Assembly (NCBI GenBank): GCA_013398615.1
Contig: VZSR01002340.1
Span: 11,613,506-11,677,505, forward strand
Direction: 5' to 3'
DNA from: Brachypodius melanocephalos
Taxonomy: Eukaryota > Chordata > Aves > Passeriformes > Pycnonotidae
DNA: 64,000 nucleotides
Part shown: positions 1 to 12,999 of the stretch, piece by piece
Numbering within the stretch: position 1 is the stretch's first letter
Layout of the letters: the number at the start of each line of letters is the position of its first letter
Program-made: the position numbers and the translations under genes
The notes under the pieces: model-generated
What the model was told of the DNA's origin: nothing
The model's database searches: none
The model's input: only the letters and a program-made list of their open reading frames with translations

Positions 1-1647
1 GTACGTCTCTGGAGAGACAGCGGAGAGATGTGCTCCAATCTCTTGCACACACTGCTGTAGGGAAGGTGGAATTTTTGAAACCACAGAAAGAATACCGGGG
101 AGAGCTCAGCACCCAGGATGTAGTTCATGTGTGGATACCCAACAGGTGTTTAAACAAAGATGCAGGTTTGCATGCTGGTTGTCATTTGCTGCAGTTTCAC
201 TACAGGCTTCTGACACTGAATTGGCGTGTCTTGAGGAAGTCTTCCTCTACCACCTAAAGCTATGTGAAAGCATACCTGATCTTTCTCTTCCCAGGAAGAG
301 AGTGTAGCAGCTTCTCCTGGCACAGAAATGTGACACCTGCATATTCCTACTGCTGCTCAAGGAAGCATATCCCCGAAACCAAAGAGAAGTTTCTGTACCA
401 CCAAATTTCTTTGGGGCATCTGACTCCCTGTTTCACAGAGCCTGGGAAATCTGCAGGTTCCTATATTCATATTTTCCACATGCCCGCCCTTTTCCTTGTC
501 CCAGATGAAATGCAGAATTAAAATCCCCAAAGGACTTTTGGTAGAAATAATCTAGACAATCTAAAAACAAATTGCAGATTAGTCATCTCTTTAATGAAAG
601 AAGTCAAACCACCAGCATCAGCTGTCACAATAAATGCCATCAACTCTATTTTTGCCCACATCTGCTCTATTCTGGGGAGAGATGTAGAAGCTGAATTTTG
701 TGATTCATGTTCACAGCGGGAGCAGAGCTCAGGTGGGGCTCATCTCCCCTCACTTTCAACCTTTACAGAGTAGATTTCATTCTAGAGCTGAATGACCTGC
801 TCTGGGCTCTCTTGATTAAGAGTTTTCACACGTGATGGAGCTCAAGTTTTGTTCCCCATTCCCACCAGTCAAACCTCAGAGACTGGCTGTGATCCCAGCA
901 CAACCAGGGATCAACCACCAATGGAAAAAAGGTGCCATGCAGTAGGGGAAGGTCATGCTGACAGTTACCTAGGACCTTTCCTGAAAGCATCCATCAGGAT
1001 ATATTCTCACCTGCCCCGTGGAGCTGCTAAAGGGGTATCAGGAGGGCAGTCAGAAACAGAAAGGGGTGACTGCTCTGAGACCACCCAGACCTCCACTAAA
1101 CAGCCTCAGGCTGGTTTAGGAGCAATCTGGCCTGACTTCTTTGAAAGAAATCATGAGCTTTGTATTACCTGTGGCATCCTAAAACTTCCTCTTTCCTAAT
1201 TCAGGAATTCCTAATTCATAGTTTTCATTATATTACATTTCCCCCCCTTTTCTTATATAAATGCACATTTGCTCATTAAAAGAAGGATTTTAAGAACTAC
1301 AAGCCAAACAAGAAAGATTTCTAATCTAAATAAATCTTCACAGTTTACAGTTTACATACTATTTTGTAAATATTTGTTAAACTGCGTAATGGAAAGGAAA
1401 AGTAAGATAATATTTTCCTCAAGAAAGGCTTGCTTAGGTGCAGTGAGTTTCAAAAGTTATTGTTTCCTTAGGAAAGAGTGATTTTGCTTGTGGCACAAAC
1501 AGATAGAAATGCCAGAATGCAACTAGAACTACAGCTATGTGAATGATTAATCAAATTCATGGCCATCACAAAGAATATTTCAGTGCCCTTCCTGCAGATA
1601 CTCCACAGCACTGCAAATTGCAGAGCAGTGAGGTAGCTTGTGTGGAG

Positions 1648-1665
1648 CTGCTGCTGCTGCTGCTG
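1648..1665 (+). repeat. (CTG)6 microsatellite
   Basis: Six uninterrupted CTG units in non-coding DNA. Confidence 0.93.
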
Positions 1666-3245
1666 TGGGAGAACAATCGCCCCTCTCTGCTCATAAATGT
1701 GGGGGGTTGCACATTGGGGGATTGTAGAAAAGCCAGGTTCTCTGAGATTTGGCGGTGCTGTCTTTCTGTCTGACCATTTATGATTCAGAGTCACAGACAC
1801 CCAGCAGCACCTCCTGTTGTAAGACAAAAAGTCTTCAGTGGGTGCACACCCAGAGGATCAGTGAGAAGGGATTACATAAATAAATGTTTGATACCTGTGG
1901 CAGTCATTGTCCTGCCCAATTCCAGGAACCCAGTCCCCCTGAGAGCCTTCTGCAGGTGCTGCTGGAGTAATTCTGCCTCCTTTGTGCCAGCCCCAGGAGA
2001 ATCCTGTCACTCCTGTCCATGACAGGAATCCAGGGACACAGCCTGGCTTGGGTGAGTTCCTACAGCTGGGCCCTCCCAAATAATTTCATTTGACTTCTCA
2101 GCAAAGAGGGGAAGAGGAGCTGTTGCACACCTGTGAGGTGCCAATTTTCTGTTGGTCTACAAGGATCTGACAGTTCAGATCCTTGTTCTTTCATCCCTGT
2201 GCTCTTTCATGCCTGTACCAGTGGGTTTGTGGCAGAGAGTGATCCACAAATGCAAGATCTCACCCACATCTCTGGATTCTGGGGAAAAAAAACTGAAAAA
2301 CCAACACAGCACTGGTGCAAATACCAGGATTAATTTATTTATTTATACCTGCTGATATTGGATTGGAAAGCTCTTGTAGAAACCTTATGAATCACCACTG
2401 AGTTGATGATGGCACTCAATTAGAGGTAAAAAGCTCCAGCCACAAAGCAGGAAGAAAGCAGAAGGTGCACTTGGGCTATCAACATCTATAACCTCTGTGC
2501 CTGCACACCTAAAAAGCACAGTGCCTTCTGTAACAGGGCATCCTTGATGCTGCTGAGATCAACACAGGGGTCTGTGTCAAACCTATGCCAAGGTCTCTCA
2601 CCCTGCAGAATATTCTAGAAGCTAATGCTATTGCATGGTGTGTAAAGGAGGAAACAAACAGATGCTCTATTTCAAATCCTGCCTTAAGAAACCAGGCAGC
2701 TTCCAGAAGGCACCACAAACCTGTGCTAGCACTATAAACTGCAAGAGACAGGGGGTTGTATTGAAAAATTCTGTTCTACCATACCATGTAATAAACAGCT
2801 CTTTAAAAAACCTCTTTTGGTTACTGGCAGTGTAGGTAGGAGAGCTAACCTCCCACCTACTGGAGCTCTCTCAAATCCTTGGAAAGAATATCAGTGATTT
2901 TACTTTGGAGCTGGATTTAAAAGTGTGCATATCTCACATAAAATCAAGATTGCTGCCTTTCTACGAAACAAGAGTGTGTATCTTGTCAAACTTTTCCAAA
3001 CAGAGATGGCTCATTCATCATTGAAATCATGCCCATCAAATATCTGAATTTATCTGTTCCTGTGATGAACTTTGTAATTCCTAGAATCCACAGTTAACCC
3101 CTAATGGAAAATTTGCTGTGTTTCCTACAAATTCTTAAAAGTAAATATATATTTTCCTAAAACTGTTACCACGTTATCATAGTTAACCGGCCTCCGAGGT
3201 TTTCCAAGAAATCTTTGGGATCCTGTGTGGAAAAGTGTGTGTTAC

Positions 3246-3297
3246 ATATGGAAACATGCACTGGGCTTGGAAACTTGCATGGCTTGGAAAATTTGCG
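3246..3297 (+). repeat. Degenerate tandem repeat, about 17-bp unit, three copies
   Basis: Units built on TGGAAAC and TTGCAT. The clear pair is GGCTTGGAAACTTGCAT (3264) and GGCTTGGAAAATTTGCG (3281), preceded by a weaker copy. Confidence 0.65.
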
Positions 3298-3604
3298 GCA
3301 CTGAAGGATTTATTCTATCATCCATAGAAATATTAGATCCTTCTGAGAATCTTTCATGGATGTAGGCTCTTTGGGTCTATAAAGAGAGGGAATTTTCAGC
3401 TCAAACAAGTGCCCAGCATTAAAACCTCCACCTTGAAAGGACAGAGTGAGGTTTAATAGGCATTTCAGTGCCAGGACATGTCAGTCAGATTATTATTGGC
3501 TCTAGCTGCACTCTCACAAGCTGTTACATTCTTTACCTGCAGCAGAGTGGCGCTCGAAAAGGTGCAAAATTCTTCTTTGCTTTTGAAAACACCAATGAAA
3601 GTGA

Positions 3605-3679
3605 AAAAAGAAAAAAAAAAAACCCAACCAAAACCAACAAACCCACACACCAAAACCAAACCAACAACCCAAACCCCCT
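3605..3679 (+). repeat. A-tract followed by C/A-only low-complexity DNA
   Basis: An A-run leads into CCCAACCAAAACCAACAAAC-type sequence; the strand has almost no G or T for about 70 bases. A shorter example of the same form is at 10637-10671. Confidence 0.9.
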
Positions 3680-3788
3680 CAGTCCAATTCACACAGCTGA
3701 AAACCTCTGATCTTCATAGAAGAAGGGTAGACCCACAAATGTCAGTAGGAAGGGTCCTTTGAGAGGACCACAAAGCCCAGGCATTTAT

Positions 3789-3822
3789 TAATTAATGGGA
3801 AATTTACTAATTAATGGGAAAT
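3789..3822 (+). repeat. Tandem pair, 19-bp spacing
   Basis: TAATTAATGGGAAAT occurs at 3789 and again at 3808. Confidence 0.85.
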
Positions 3823-6800
3823 CCATGAAAGCAGCTGATTTCCCGAAATAAAGAGCCATGAATCCTGGCCTCATTTCTCCTGTTGCCCCACATGGATGTT
3901 TGTGCATGCACGGACAGTGTTACATAACATTGCACAAATCACCACACTGATCTCAGGCTTGCTCTCAACCCAGATCCAATTCATAGAACCACAACAGTCT
4001 CTTCCAAGTAAAATCAGTCTCACTGAAGTGTTATATGGTTCATAAATTCCCAGGATGGGGATTTTTCTTCAGAGAAAATGAATCACCTTTTACAGAAGGG
4101 CAAGGAGGAAAGAAAGAGAAGGAAAGGGAAAACAGAATTATTATTTTTAGATCACAATGTTTTGAAATGTGATCTGCTCTTTAGTCTAAGTTTTCCCAGC
4201 TGCCCTATCTCCTTTTTTTTTTTTTTTCATTCCTTTTTCTTTTTGCAATGAAAGGGTTGTGATGGGAGAGAAAATCATACATACACAAAACAGCTTTGTC
4301 TATAAACTCTAAAAGTGTGTTTGGCCTTGCAGAAAAGAAGTCCTATATGAATTTGGGGAGGAGAGGCCAGGGGATGCTTTGTGGGGAATCACACTACTCT
4401 GTAATTAGAGATCTTGTATATGTATAAACAAACTCTGCTGTAAGATCAGCAGAGAAAAAACTTGCTCACTTGTCTGATGGCCAAGGAAAATTAAAGCAGA
4501 GCAAGCTATAAATAGAATGAAGAAGAAAACAGAGCGGGGAAAAAAGCTCTCGTGGCTGAGAGAAAAGGCTCCTCCTGGCAAAAGGGTTAAAGCTCTGCTT
4601 ACAAACTTTGTCAGATCTGGCATAAGCCTCTTTTTCTTTGGACTTAATAAGAGATATTGTGACACAGAACTTTTTGACCATCCCTTAGCTGTGCTGCAGA
4701 TGAGTGTCAATGAAGTTCATTTTAAGGCAAGGGTCAAGGTGCATTTCAGATAAAATGAAACAACCATGGCTAGAAATCCCACAAACTAAAAGTGCCAGCC
4801 ATTCCTTGCCTGTGTCCTTTTTCCAGGTCAGAGAAGTACAGCCTGTTACGGCTCCCGGTGTTCCCCAGCTCCGGACCCATCCCGCCGTGCTGATCCCTGC
4901 TGGCTGTGGTGGTCTCTGAGGGGTGATCTGCCACCTGAGAACTTCCAGACACAGCTACATCATCTGCTCACGGCCTCCCACCGTGGAGCCGGGGGCAGGA
5001 AGCACCTGTAAGAGTTTTACATCCACCAGGGACAACACCTCCCAGCTTGCAGCCTTTCTCATCTGGCCAGTACAGCCAGGGACCTGCCCCCTCCTCCTCA
5101 GGTAGCCAGGGCGCTCGGAAGCGGCCACAGCTCACGGGATGAAGGCATTTCCTCCCTGCCATAAAATGCATCATTTGCTATCACAACCTTCTTCTCCGTG
5201 GGGAGTGGCTGGCAATGGATGTTTGCTCCTCTCACCCTTCCTCCTCCTCTCCCTCCGTTTTTCCACCACCCTCGCACATGTCAGGCCCCGGGAGGTTTCA
5301 GAGGAAGGAAGAAGGAGGTTGTACATTGTCTGGGAAGGGTTTATAAGCTGCCCTTCTGGCACAGAGCAGGGATCAGGACATTGTTCAGCTACGTGCCTGG
5401 GCTAGAGAAACAGGCACAACTGGATGCCCTTGGGTGGCTCACAATGAGTCCTCAGAGTGTTAACCAGCACATCGCCCCAGCTGCAGCTCCCTCTGCCTTC
5501 CTCTGCCTCTGCCTTTGCCAGGCAATATCCTCACAGCTACAGCACAATGTCAAACACACCTTGGAGTATTCCATGTTTACTGTGTAACACAGCAGCCCTT
5601 GGAGACAGGGCTGGAGACAGCTGGAGACAAGGCTACCCACGCTGTCTGGGTCCATCCAGGCACTCAAGGCTGCTGGTCAAGACAGGAGGCAGACTCAAAG
5701 ACAAGACTAGCAACATTGCAGCTCAGACCAGAGGCAGGATCACCAACAGGGCTGGAGCACAGGCTGGGAATCCAGTCAGCAACTCGGGACAGCAAGAGAT
5801 GAGCAACACCTCTCAGGCACCCTGGGAGCCCAGGAGTGAGCTCAGTGGAGCTCATGGACAGACACGGGCAGGGGCCCCATGGATGGAAACCCTTGCCCTT
5901 TTTAGGAATAAAGCTGTGAATGGAGTACAGGAATAAAAGAACCATTTAGATCAGGTTCCTCATTCCTTTATCCCCATTTTTCACATCAGCATGTCTAACA
6001 CCTTGACCAGCTCCTTGAAGCCAGATGGAGGAAGAGCATCTGTCTCTTTTGTTTGGGTTCAGCCAGACTGATCAGCAACACTGTGATTACATTAACCCCT
6101 CAAAGCAGCCAGAACGTTCTCCCCTTTTTTAATCTCTGTGAGATAAAGCCATCAGATGCTCCTGCAAGCCTATCTGAAGGCACTGTAATTCTGCCTGAAG
6201 AGAGCCACCCTTTACCCTGTTTTGAAGTATAACACCCTTACCAACAGTACTGTCTCTGCTCTCCTGCAGCCTAAACACAGTTTTGCAGTCTAAATCCAAA
6301 GTTCCACTTTGATACAACCAGGACCTCAAAGTTTTAACCTTAATCTACAAGTCTGAGGACAAAACCCCTCATCTAAGTGGTGCCATTTTGAGTCAGAACC
6401 ACCCTTGCTGTAGAGTGTTCCGTCGTATAAACCCCAGTCCTCGAGGGCAAACAGCTAATTGTTTAATGGTGTTGTGAAAAAATTCTAGAGGTGAAAAATC
6501 CCCAAAACACCTGCTGCTGCAGTTAATGCCTGTGCATTTGCTTCTAGCCATAACATGCATATGTATAATCTGTCTGTGAAGAGACAGTACGGAAAGTTTT
6601 AAAAAGGCAGGAATGTTCAAGCCATTCTCTTCTAACTTCTCTTTATACCAAAAAGACAGAGAGAGAATGTGCAGACAAGAGTGATCTCATAACAAATGGA
6701 GAGAGGGCTTAATTCCTTTTAAGAAGACACATATACATAATGGAGGGCTTCTATCTTGCATGGAAAAGTGGCTGTGCAGCAACTGGATGGATGATAAATC

Positions 6801-9348
6801 ACATCCCAGCCCTGACAATTTTCTGAGAACCTGATTTAATGTAAGGCAGCCCACTGGCTGTGGAATCCCTCGGAAGCAGGGGGATCAGACCCAGGGCTCC
6901 ACTGCAGGTTTTATTGACCATTGGTTTGCTGTCCTCCCCACAGGCTCCAACTTACCCAGGTGCCCCACACCCTGGGAAAGCATCCCACAAAGGGCCCCGG
7001 GCAACAGGCAGGAGCAGAGATGAGTTCTTTCACAAGCTGAGATGGCAGTTTATGCCCGGAAGCAAAAGAAATGATAAACCTCATAATACTTTAACCTCAC
7101 GACTTAACTACAGGTATTATTCCTGTTCAAGTGCTTAATCCTACCCTGGCTCTCAAATTGTTTGTCTCCATGTCCCACAGCAAAAAATTCCACAGGTTGA
7201 TTAGATGCCACTTTAAGGTTTACTGCCTTTCAAGTGCTTTAAGGACATATCCTTCATTTTACCACGTTGATCCGGCATGAAGAGATAAATGGAAGTGTCC
7301 AGCTAATTACTCCTCAGTCAGCTCTCATCCTGGTGGGATAACAGCTGGCCAGGTAGCCAGGAGCTCCTAATGGCAAGGATGTTCCTAAATTAGGAAGGTG
7401 AGAGTTGGGGTCCAAACATTCTAGGTGGATGTTAGAAACAAAGACTGTGTGGTCAGCTTTTCTGAAGTGGCATGTCTTTGTTCCCACAGAAATTTTATTA
7501 CATAGTGTAGTGAGAGAGCAATTATCTGTTGGAAGGATGCTCATTTTGATTAACACCAGGAACACTGAAGTTTATTCTGTCTATCAAATCAAGTTGGGCT
7601 CATGAATGTATTTTCTCTCAGAGGCAAAAAATAATCTTCCTTTGCTCGGGTTGGGATGTTCACCTCACGTGTGTCTGCAGAAAAATACAAACACCCATAA
7701 CTTGCCTTCTGACCATATGTTTAATTTCAAAATTACCAGTTCCATAAAACCAGAATTCTTAATTGGGACATCTTAATTTAGCATAACCTTGATTCTCAAA
7801 ATTGCTTCTAAATTTTGAATGGAATTTTTCCGAGAAATCTAGTTTTGGTGATTTGACACTCACATGGAACCCTTGTTTCATTGAAAAAAAAATTAGTTAC
7901 ATAAATGGGACCGCTCTGTAATGAAAGAATGACTAAGCTACAGATCTGCCAATTAACTCACAGCCAGACTTCATCAAAATAAACTGTAGATAAGACTCAG
8001 TAGAGCAACACAAAGAAATCCGGTGGAGTGTTATGCCTAGCCAAATGCATGTATTTAAAAAGGCAGGAATATTCCATGTCTGGGGGGACCATGAAAAAGA
8101 TTAAAATTGCTTTGTTTTAATCTTGGTAGAACCTTTTTCTTTCTGCAAAAATAATTAACATGGAAATCCTCTTACCATATATCAGAGATTAGACTGCCTG
8201 GGAAGGAGGAGACCCATGGACCACAAGGATATGAGACAGGAGAGGCTGACCAAATAACCCCAGCGTGGATGATAGCCTACTGATTGGGGCTGTCAGCTGG
8301 GATATAAAAACTGCATTTGAGCCTCTGCTGAGGCATTCTCTGCCAACCCACACGAGTGCCCTGAGCAGACAGCTCTCAGCTGTCCCAAGGTGTCTGTGCA
8401 CATGTGTGTGAAGATATTTTACAAGGCCTTTTAGTTTTCATTGGCCTCACCACGACACAAGAACCTTTCTCGAACCTCAAACACTTCTGTGGGATGCAGC
8501 ACTCATCTTTCTGCCGTTGAAAGCTGTGCACTTTTAAAGCTCAGCCTCCCGAAAATTTTGACACAAGGATCTGGCTGTATTAGATCTGCAGAGGATTCTG
8601 CTATGCAAACGGGCACTGAAGTACTCAAATCATCAAAGCAATGCTTGCTATTCAACAATGAGCTGCCATTTGTTGCCAGAGAAACACTGTGTTGAATGAA
8701 ATGCATTTAGGAAAACATTATTACAAAGGGAAAATATGAGTAATCAACCTAAAGCAATGAGCCATGGAAGCTTGTTTTATGAAATGTCTTCCGGACTGTC
8801 TCAAAACATCAGACATGCTGACAGAGATACCAGAGAGCTTTTCTACTGTTTCTTAGAGAGGTGGTTTCAATCCTAGATTCATCATCCCAAAACTATACCA
8901 GCTTGGTCTACCTGTCAAGTTGAGTTTTTGAGTGGAGGAGACTGAAAGTCTGAATGTCCTGAGAGAATCTGAAAGAACTTCCTTCCCACCAACATGCTCA
9001 CGGTTATGCCTTTTTTTGGTGGTTTTGTGTGTGTGTGTCTATATATGAATGTTCTTCTCTAGCTCTTCTGAATTTCTTCCTCCCCCTTCCTAGCAGATAG
9101 GGAATCAAATCACGCTCCCTGCACGAGGCAAAGAAATTCTTTTATGAGCAGAGAAGGAAAATTACATTCCAGGAACTTAAGCTGAGCTCTCCAGAATCAT
9201 CTCCTGTCTTGAAGCCTCTTGTTTTATTAAATCCATAGACTTGAAATATAGCATAGCCTGATTTATCATGAACCAGAAATTCAGTTTGCACGTAAGCAGC
9301 TTTCTTCCCAGCATGCCACATTCTGCATGCAATATTGCAAAATTATTT

Positions 9349-9488
9349 GCCACATCCCTGGCAGCGTCCAAGGCCAGGATGGACAGGGCTTGGAGCAACC
9401 TGGTCTAGTGAAAAGTGTCCCTGTCCATGGCAGGGGGGTGGAACTAAATGATCTTTAAGGTCCTTTCCAACCCAAACCATTCAGTGAC
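9349..9488 (+). mobile_element. CR1 LINE fragment, 3' tail, 5'-truncated
   Basis: About 140 bp match the CR1 3' end by eye: CCCTGGCAGCGTCCAAGGCC, GGAGCAACCTGGTCTAGTG, TGTCCCTGTCCATGGCAG, then GGTCCTTTCCAACCCAAACC. It breaks down into an AT-rich TATATTCTA-like repeat (about 9500-9535), possibly a decayed form of the CR1 terminal microsatellite. Truncated and non-coding. Confidence 0.85.
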
Positions 9489-11174
9489 ACTACAACTTGA
9501 TATATTCTATATATTCTATATTTTCTATGTATTCTGTAGGCTATACAAATATAAGACTTTCTCCAGCAGGAGTAAGAACGTAACAAATAAGGAACTGTGC
9601 CTTATTAAATCACGCTTTTTTTCTTTTTTTTTTTTTTTCCTTCTTCTTCCCTCAGGTGCTCCTGGAGTTACACAATTTTGGCTTTGCTTAAGTTGAGAAA
9701 ATTTACTGGGAATCACATAGACACACACTGTGGGGCTCATTAGCCTGCTGGGTGATTTTAATAACCCACAAATATTTGAGGAGGAAAAACATTGCCTCCT
9801 TACAAATGAAATTACGGTGTTATGTAAGCAAGTCTGGTCATATCAGCATTGTGCATAGATCAACCTACAGTGTGACTTTGGTCATTGCATGGAATAAATA
9901 AGTGTGTTGGTGGATTCTGTGCAGATAAGCAGTATCTGCAATAGCAACAGCAAGAGGTCAAGAGACACAGAACCTCGAACCCACTGCATTTGTCTTTCTG
10001 TTTTCAAGTGTGTGGGATGAGTTGCAAGTTTTACAAAGTACATTTTCCAGTAAAACATGGGGGCAAAGAGAAATCATAAGTGGGTATGAACTCCCATCTA
10101 GGCCTGAAGATTCCTTGATTAGCCAGTCAACAGACAGGGAAGGTGGAACAAAACAAACTTAATTCTCTTACCCTTTGTGTCATAATTAGCTGTTAAGATA
10201 CAGACTTGAAAACACTCAACAAATAACAAAAATACTGACTCATACCAAACCTTTTTCTTTCCCTTCCATTTTATTTTTTTTTCCCATCATGTTTCAAGCC
10301 TTCTTAGCTAATTTAGGTGTCAACCTACCTTGTAGAAATGCTGTCAGCTTTATGACATTGTTTCCATTAGGGTGTGCGCTTTTCCATTTTGATGTCTCTC
10401 CTTAATAAGAAGTTCCACCAAAATTAAAACACTTGAGGGTAGGATTATGCCTAAGTATATCCATTACTTTTGCTCAAGGAAAATAAACTGCTGTTGTCAC
10501 TTGATAGGTACTTCATCTATTACAACAGGATTTTTTTTTTTTCACTGTAATTCCACCTTTTTCTGACTGATGCATATTCTCCTATGATACCTTCCCGGAG
10601 AATTTTTCCTCTGGCCGTACGTATTGGTCATCAGTGAAAAAAAAAACCAACAAAAACCAAAACCAAACCCTAAAATTTTTTCCCATTTCAGGCATGCAGC
10701 TGGTTCTGACACATTTCAGGCAATCTGAGCCCTTCCCCAGCCATCATGTGTGTTCTGCAGGACCATTGCACCTCAAGGACCTGCTGTCCCTCCTTGGGAT
10801 GCTAATCCAGAGGGATCTGAGAACACGTGAGCAGCCTGTCAAAGCAGAGTGAAATAGCCACTACTCAGGCTTGTCACTGCTTTTATCTCACTCTCCAAAA
10901 TCCTTCCTTACTTACCTAAGGACGTGGGAAGCTTGCTGCTATCCCAACAGGCCACTGAAAGCACTCAACTCCTTGTTCCTGTACTAGAGTGGAGCCCAAC
11001 CCAAAACTCAGTGATGCCAGATGAAGTATGGCCTCCCAAGCATCTCTGAATGGATTTGGGCAGCTGGGGGAGAGGGATTAGCTCAATATCCTCATTACGC
11101 TCATGCATAATTAGTGCTGCATGGTCAGCCCCAGGCACCCAAGAGCCATGAGTAAGCACTCTGCTGCCACACAT

Positions 11175-11289
11175 AATGTTGAGATTTAGCTCCTTTGAAA
11201 GCAGAAAACAATAACAGTGGGTTTTGTCCATAAATGTTGAGATTTATGTCCTTTGAAAGCAGAAAACAATAACAGCAGGTTTTGTCCAT
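11175..11289 (+). repeat. Tandem duplication, 58-bp unit, two copies
   Basis: Copies at 11175-11232 and 11233-11289 share AATGTTGAGATTTA, CCTTTGAAAGCAGAAAACAA and TTTTGTCCAT, with about four substitutions between them. The high identity suggests a fairly recent duplication. Confidence 0.92.
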
Positions 11290-11297
11290 GTTCAGTT

Positions 11298-11353
11298 TTT
11301 AACTCCCACTAGCTTGCTTGTGACATTTAACTCCCACTATCATGCTTGTGACT
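11298..11353 (+). repeat. Tandem duplication, 28-bp unit, two copies
   Basis: Copies at 11298-11325 and 11326-11353 share TTTAACTCCCACTA and TGCTTGTGAC with two or three differences. It begins nine bases after the 58-bp duplication. Confidence 0.9.
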
Positions 11354-12546
11354 CCTAGAAATTCGTGTGAAGTGATCTTTGGCCACAGTATCCCCACATG
11401 AATTAATTACGCACTCCTTCAGCCCTATGACAACCCTTCAGTGTCCAAAGAAATCTGCCCTTTTTGTCTATTACACATTTGCTGCTTCTGCCTCTGCGAA
11501 AGATCTTCACCTTCTGACCAAACCAGGGTTGCTTCCAGAAGACTTCTCTACATTTTACTCAATGCCAAGGCAGAAGTAATTACTTGAGAGGTATTTTGTC
11601 CCATTTATTTCCTGGAATGGAAATTAAAGGAGCATGGCGAGGAGGGAAGAGAGAACCAGAGTGTAAACCGACTCATTTTTTTTGCCTGGTGATGGAGCCA
11701 GTTCAGATGTCCTAAAATAGCAGGTAGTTTCTGTTCCACTCCCATCCCAGGAAAATAACGTTGGATGCTGTCTCTCCTTTAGGTTCTTGGGTAGCCTGAG
11801 CAAAAGGAGCAGAGGGAGGAATGGCTCAGGCTCCTGCAGGAACCTCACTGAGTGCTCTGCCCCACAAGGAGGGGACTTTTCCTTGTGGAAAAGCCAGCTT
11901 GGCACAGCCACTGATGGCCAGCAGCAGGGTCAAGTGGTGAAGGTGAAAGGCTCACAGCTGGCACTGCTGCTGGAATGAACTCAGAGACCAGGGTGGCTCC
12001 ACATGGAAGCAGTTGCTGATGCTATTAATGCTATTAATAAACCCTGGACCCTCTGTCCAATCCTACAGCTCCATCCTACTTCCCAAATACCCAACCAGAC
12101 TAAAAAGTAGATCTGGGCTTCTTTGCACAACTCTCAGTGATCAAGAAGAAAGAGCCAACCCTGCAGGGTGTTCCTGGCCTACAGAACTTTCCTGAGTGGT
12201 CAAGGGAGGGCACCGTGACCCAAGGCTCTCCCAGCTTTGGCATGGCAGGCATGACTGAGGAAGAGGCAAATGCCTTGGGCTTGAGGAAAATTAATTTAGT
12301 CTTGTGGCTGTTCCAGTTCATCCTGAGCCAAGCAGGGATCTGACCTAGCTGGGAATATCAGAAGGTGGCATAAAGCCAGCTGTGCCATCCCTTTCTGAGG
12401 GCTCCAAAGTCAGAATTCAGAATTTATTTGGCTGGCTTGCTGTGCTCCAGCATCACCAGGCCAGACATCTTTTTTAGATATTACATTTTACATGTATGTT
12501 TTAAATAAATAGCCCGTATTTTAGGAGCACTTAGCCATAAGTATAT

Positions 12547-12715
12547 AAACTGCTCTGAGGTTTACCCCATTGGAATTAGAATGAACCTAATTCATAATTC
12601 AGACATCAGGCTAGAAACAGCTCAGCTTCGCTCCACGGACCTATAGCTTGATGTCTGAACTGCCCACGAGACGCCCTCTAATCCCAATAGCTGTAACCTA
12701 ACCTCAGAGTGGTTT
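12547..12715. repeat. Long imperfect palindrome (about 169 bp)
   Basis: Three nested pairs of complementary segments occur in mirrored order: 12547-12562 with 12700-12715 (14 of 16), 12569-12580 with 12677-12688 (11 of 12), and 12598-12613 with 12644-12659 (15 of 16, the odd one a possible G-U). The central loop is 30 nt and the middle internal loops are 17 nt on each side. One internal loop contains its own 5-bp mini-hairpin (ATGAA/TTCAT). This could be a relic of a palindromic non-autonomous DNA transposon or a structured RNA. No family is recognised. Confidence 0.75.
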
Positions 12716-12968
12716 CTAAATTTACTAAATAAATATACTTTTTAAAGAGGAATGCACCATATTTATTAGGGTTTTTCCTCCATTCAGGCAGACTATCATT
12801 TCAGAGCAGTTCCTATGAGAGAGGCTGTGGAGAGACACAACCATATTCAAAAAAATTTCAGAGCCTAGTGCATTTTTTTTTAATATAAAAAAAGAAAAAA
12901 GTCCAGCCTACTCTGTTTAACTGAATACAGGAAGTATCTGATGGCACAAAGTCTTAAGCATAAGAACT

Positions 12969-12999
12969 TACCCATGCAAAAACTTTCCTTGCATGGGTA
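12969..12999. repeat. Perfect 11-bp inverted repeat with 9-nt loop
   Basis: TACCCATGCAA at 12969-12979 is exactly complementary to TTGCATGGGTA at 12989-12999. It lies about 250 bp from the long palindrome. Confidence 0.8.

Larger units (their letters stand above)
1..9348. other. Intergenic, no gene supported
   Basis: AT-rich with small tandem repeats (listed separately) and a GC-richer island at about 4.84-5.9 kb that gives several overlapping open frames up to 159 codons. None resembles a known protein or has convincing splice context. T-tract near 4211-4227. No RNA gene seen. Confidence 0.7.

Noticed and set aside
9616..9656. Long polypyrimidine tract ending in CAG, like a splice acceptor
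   Set aside because: The following open frame is short and unrecognised, and no matching donor or partner exon was found.
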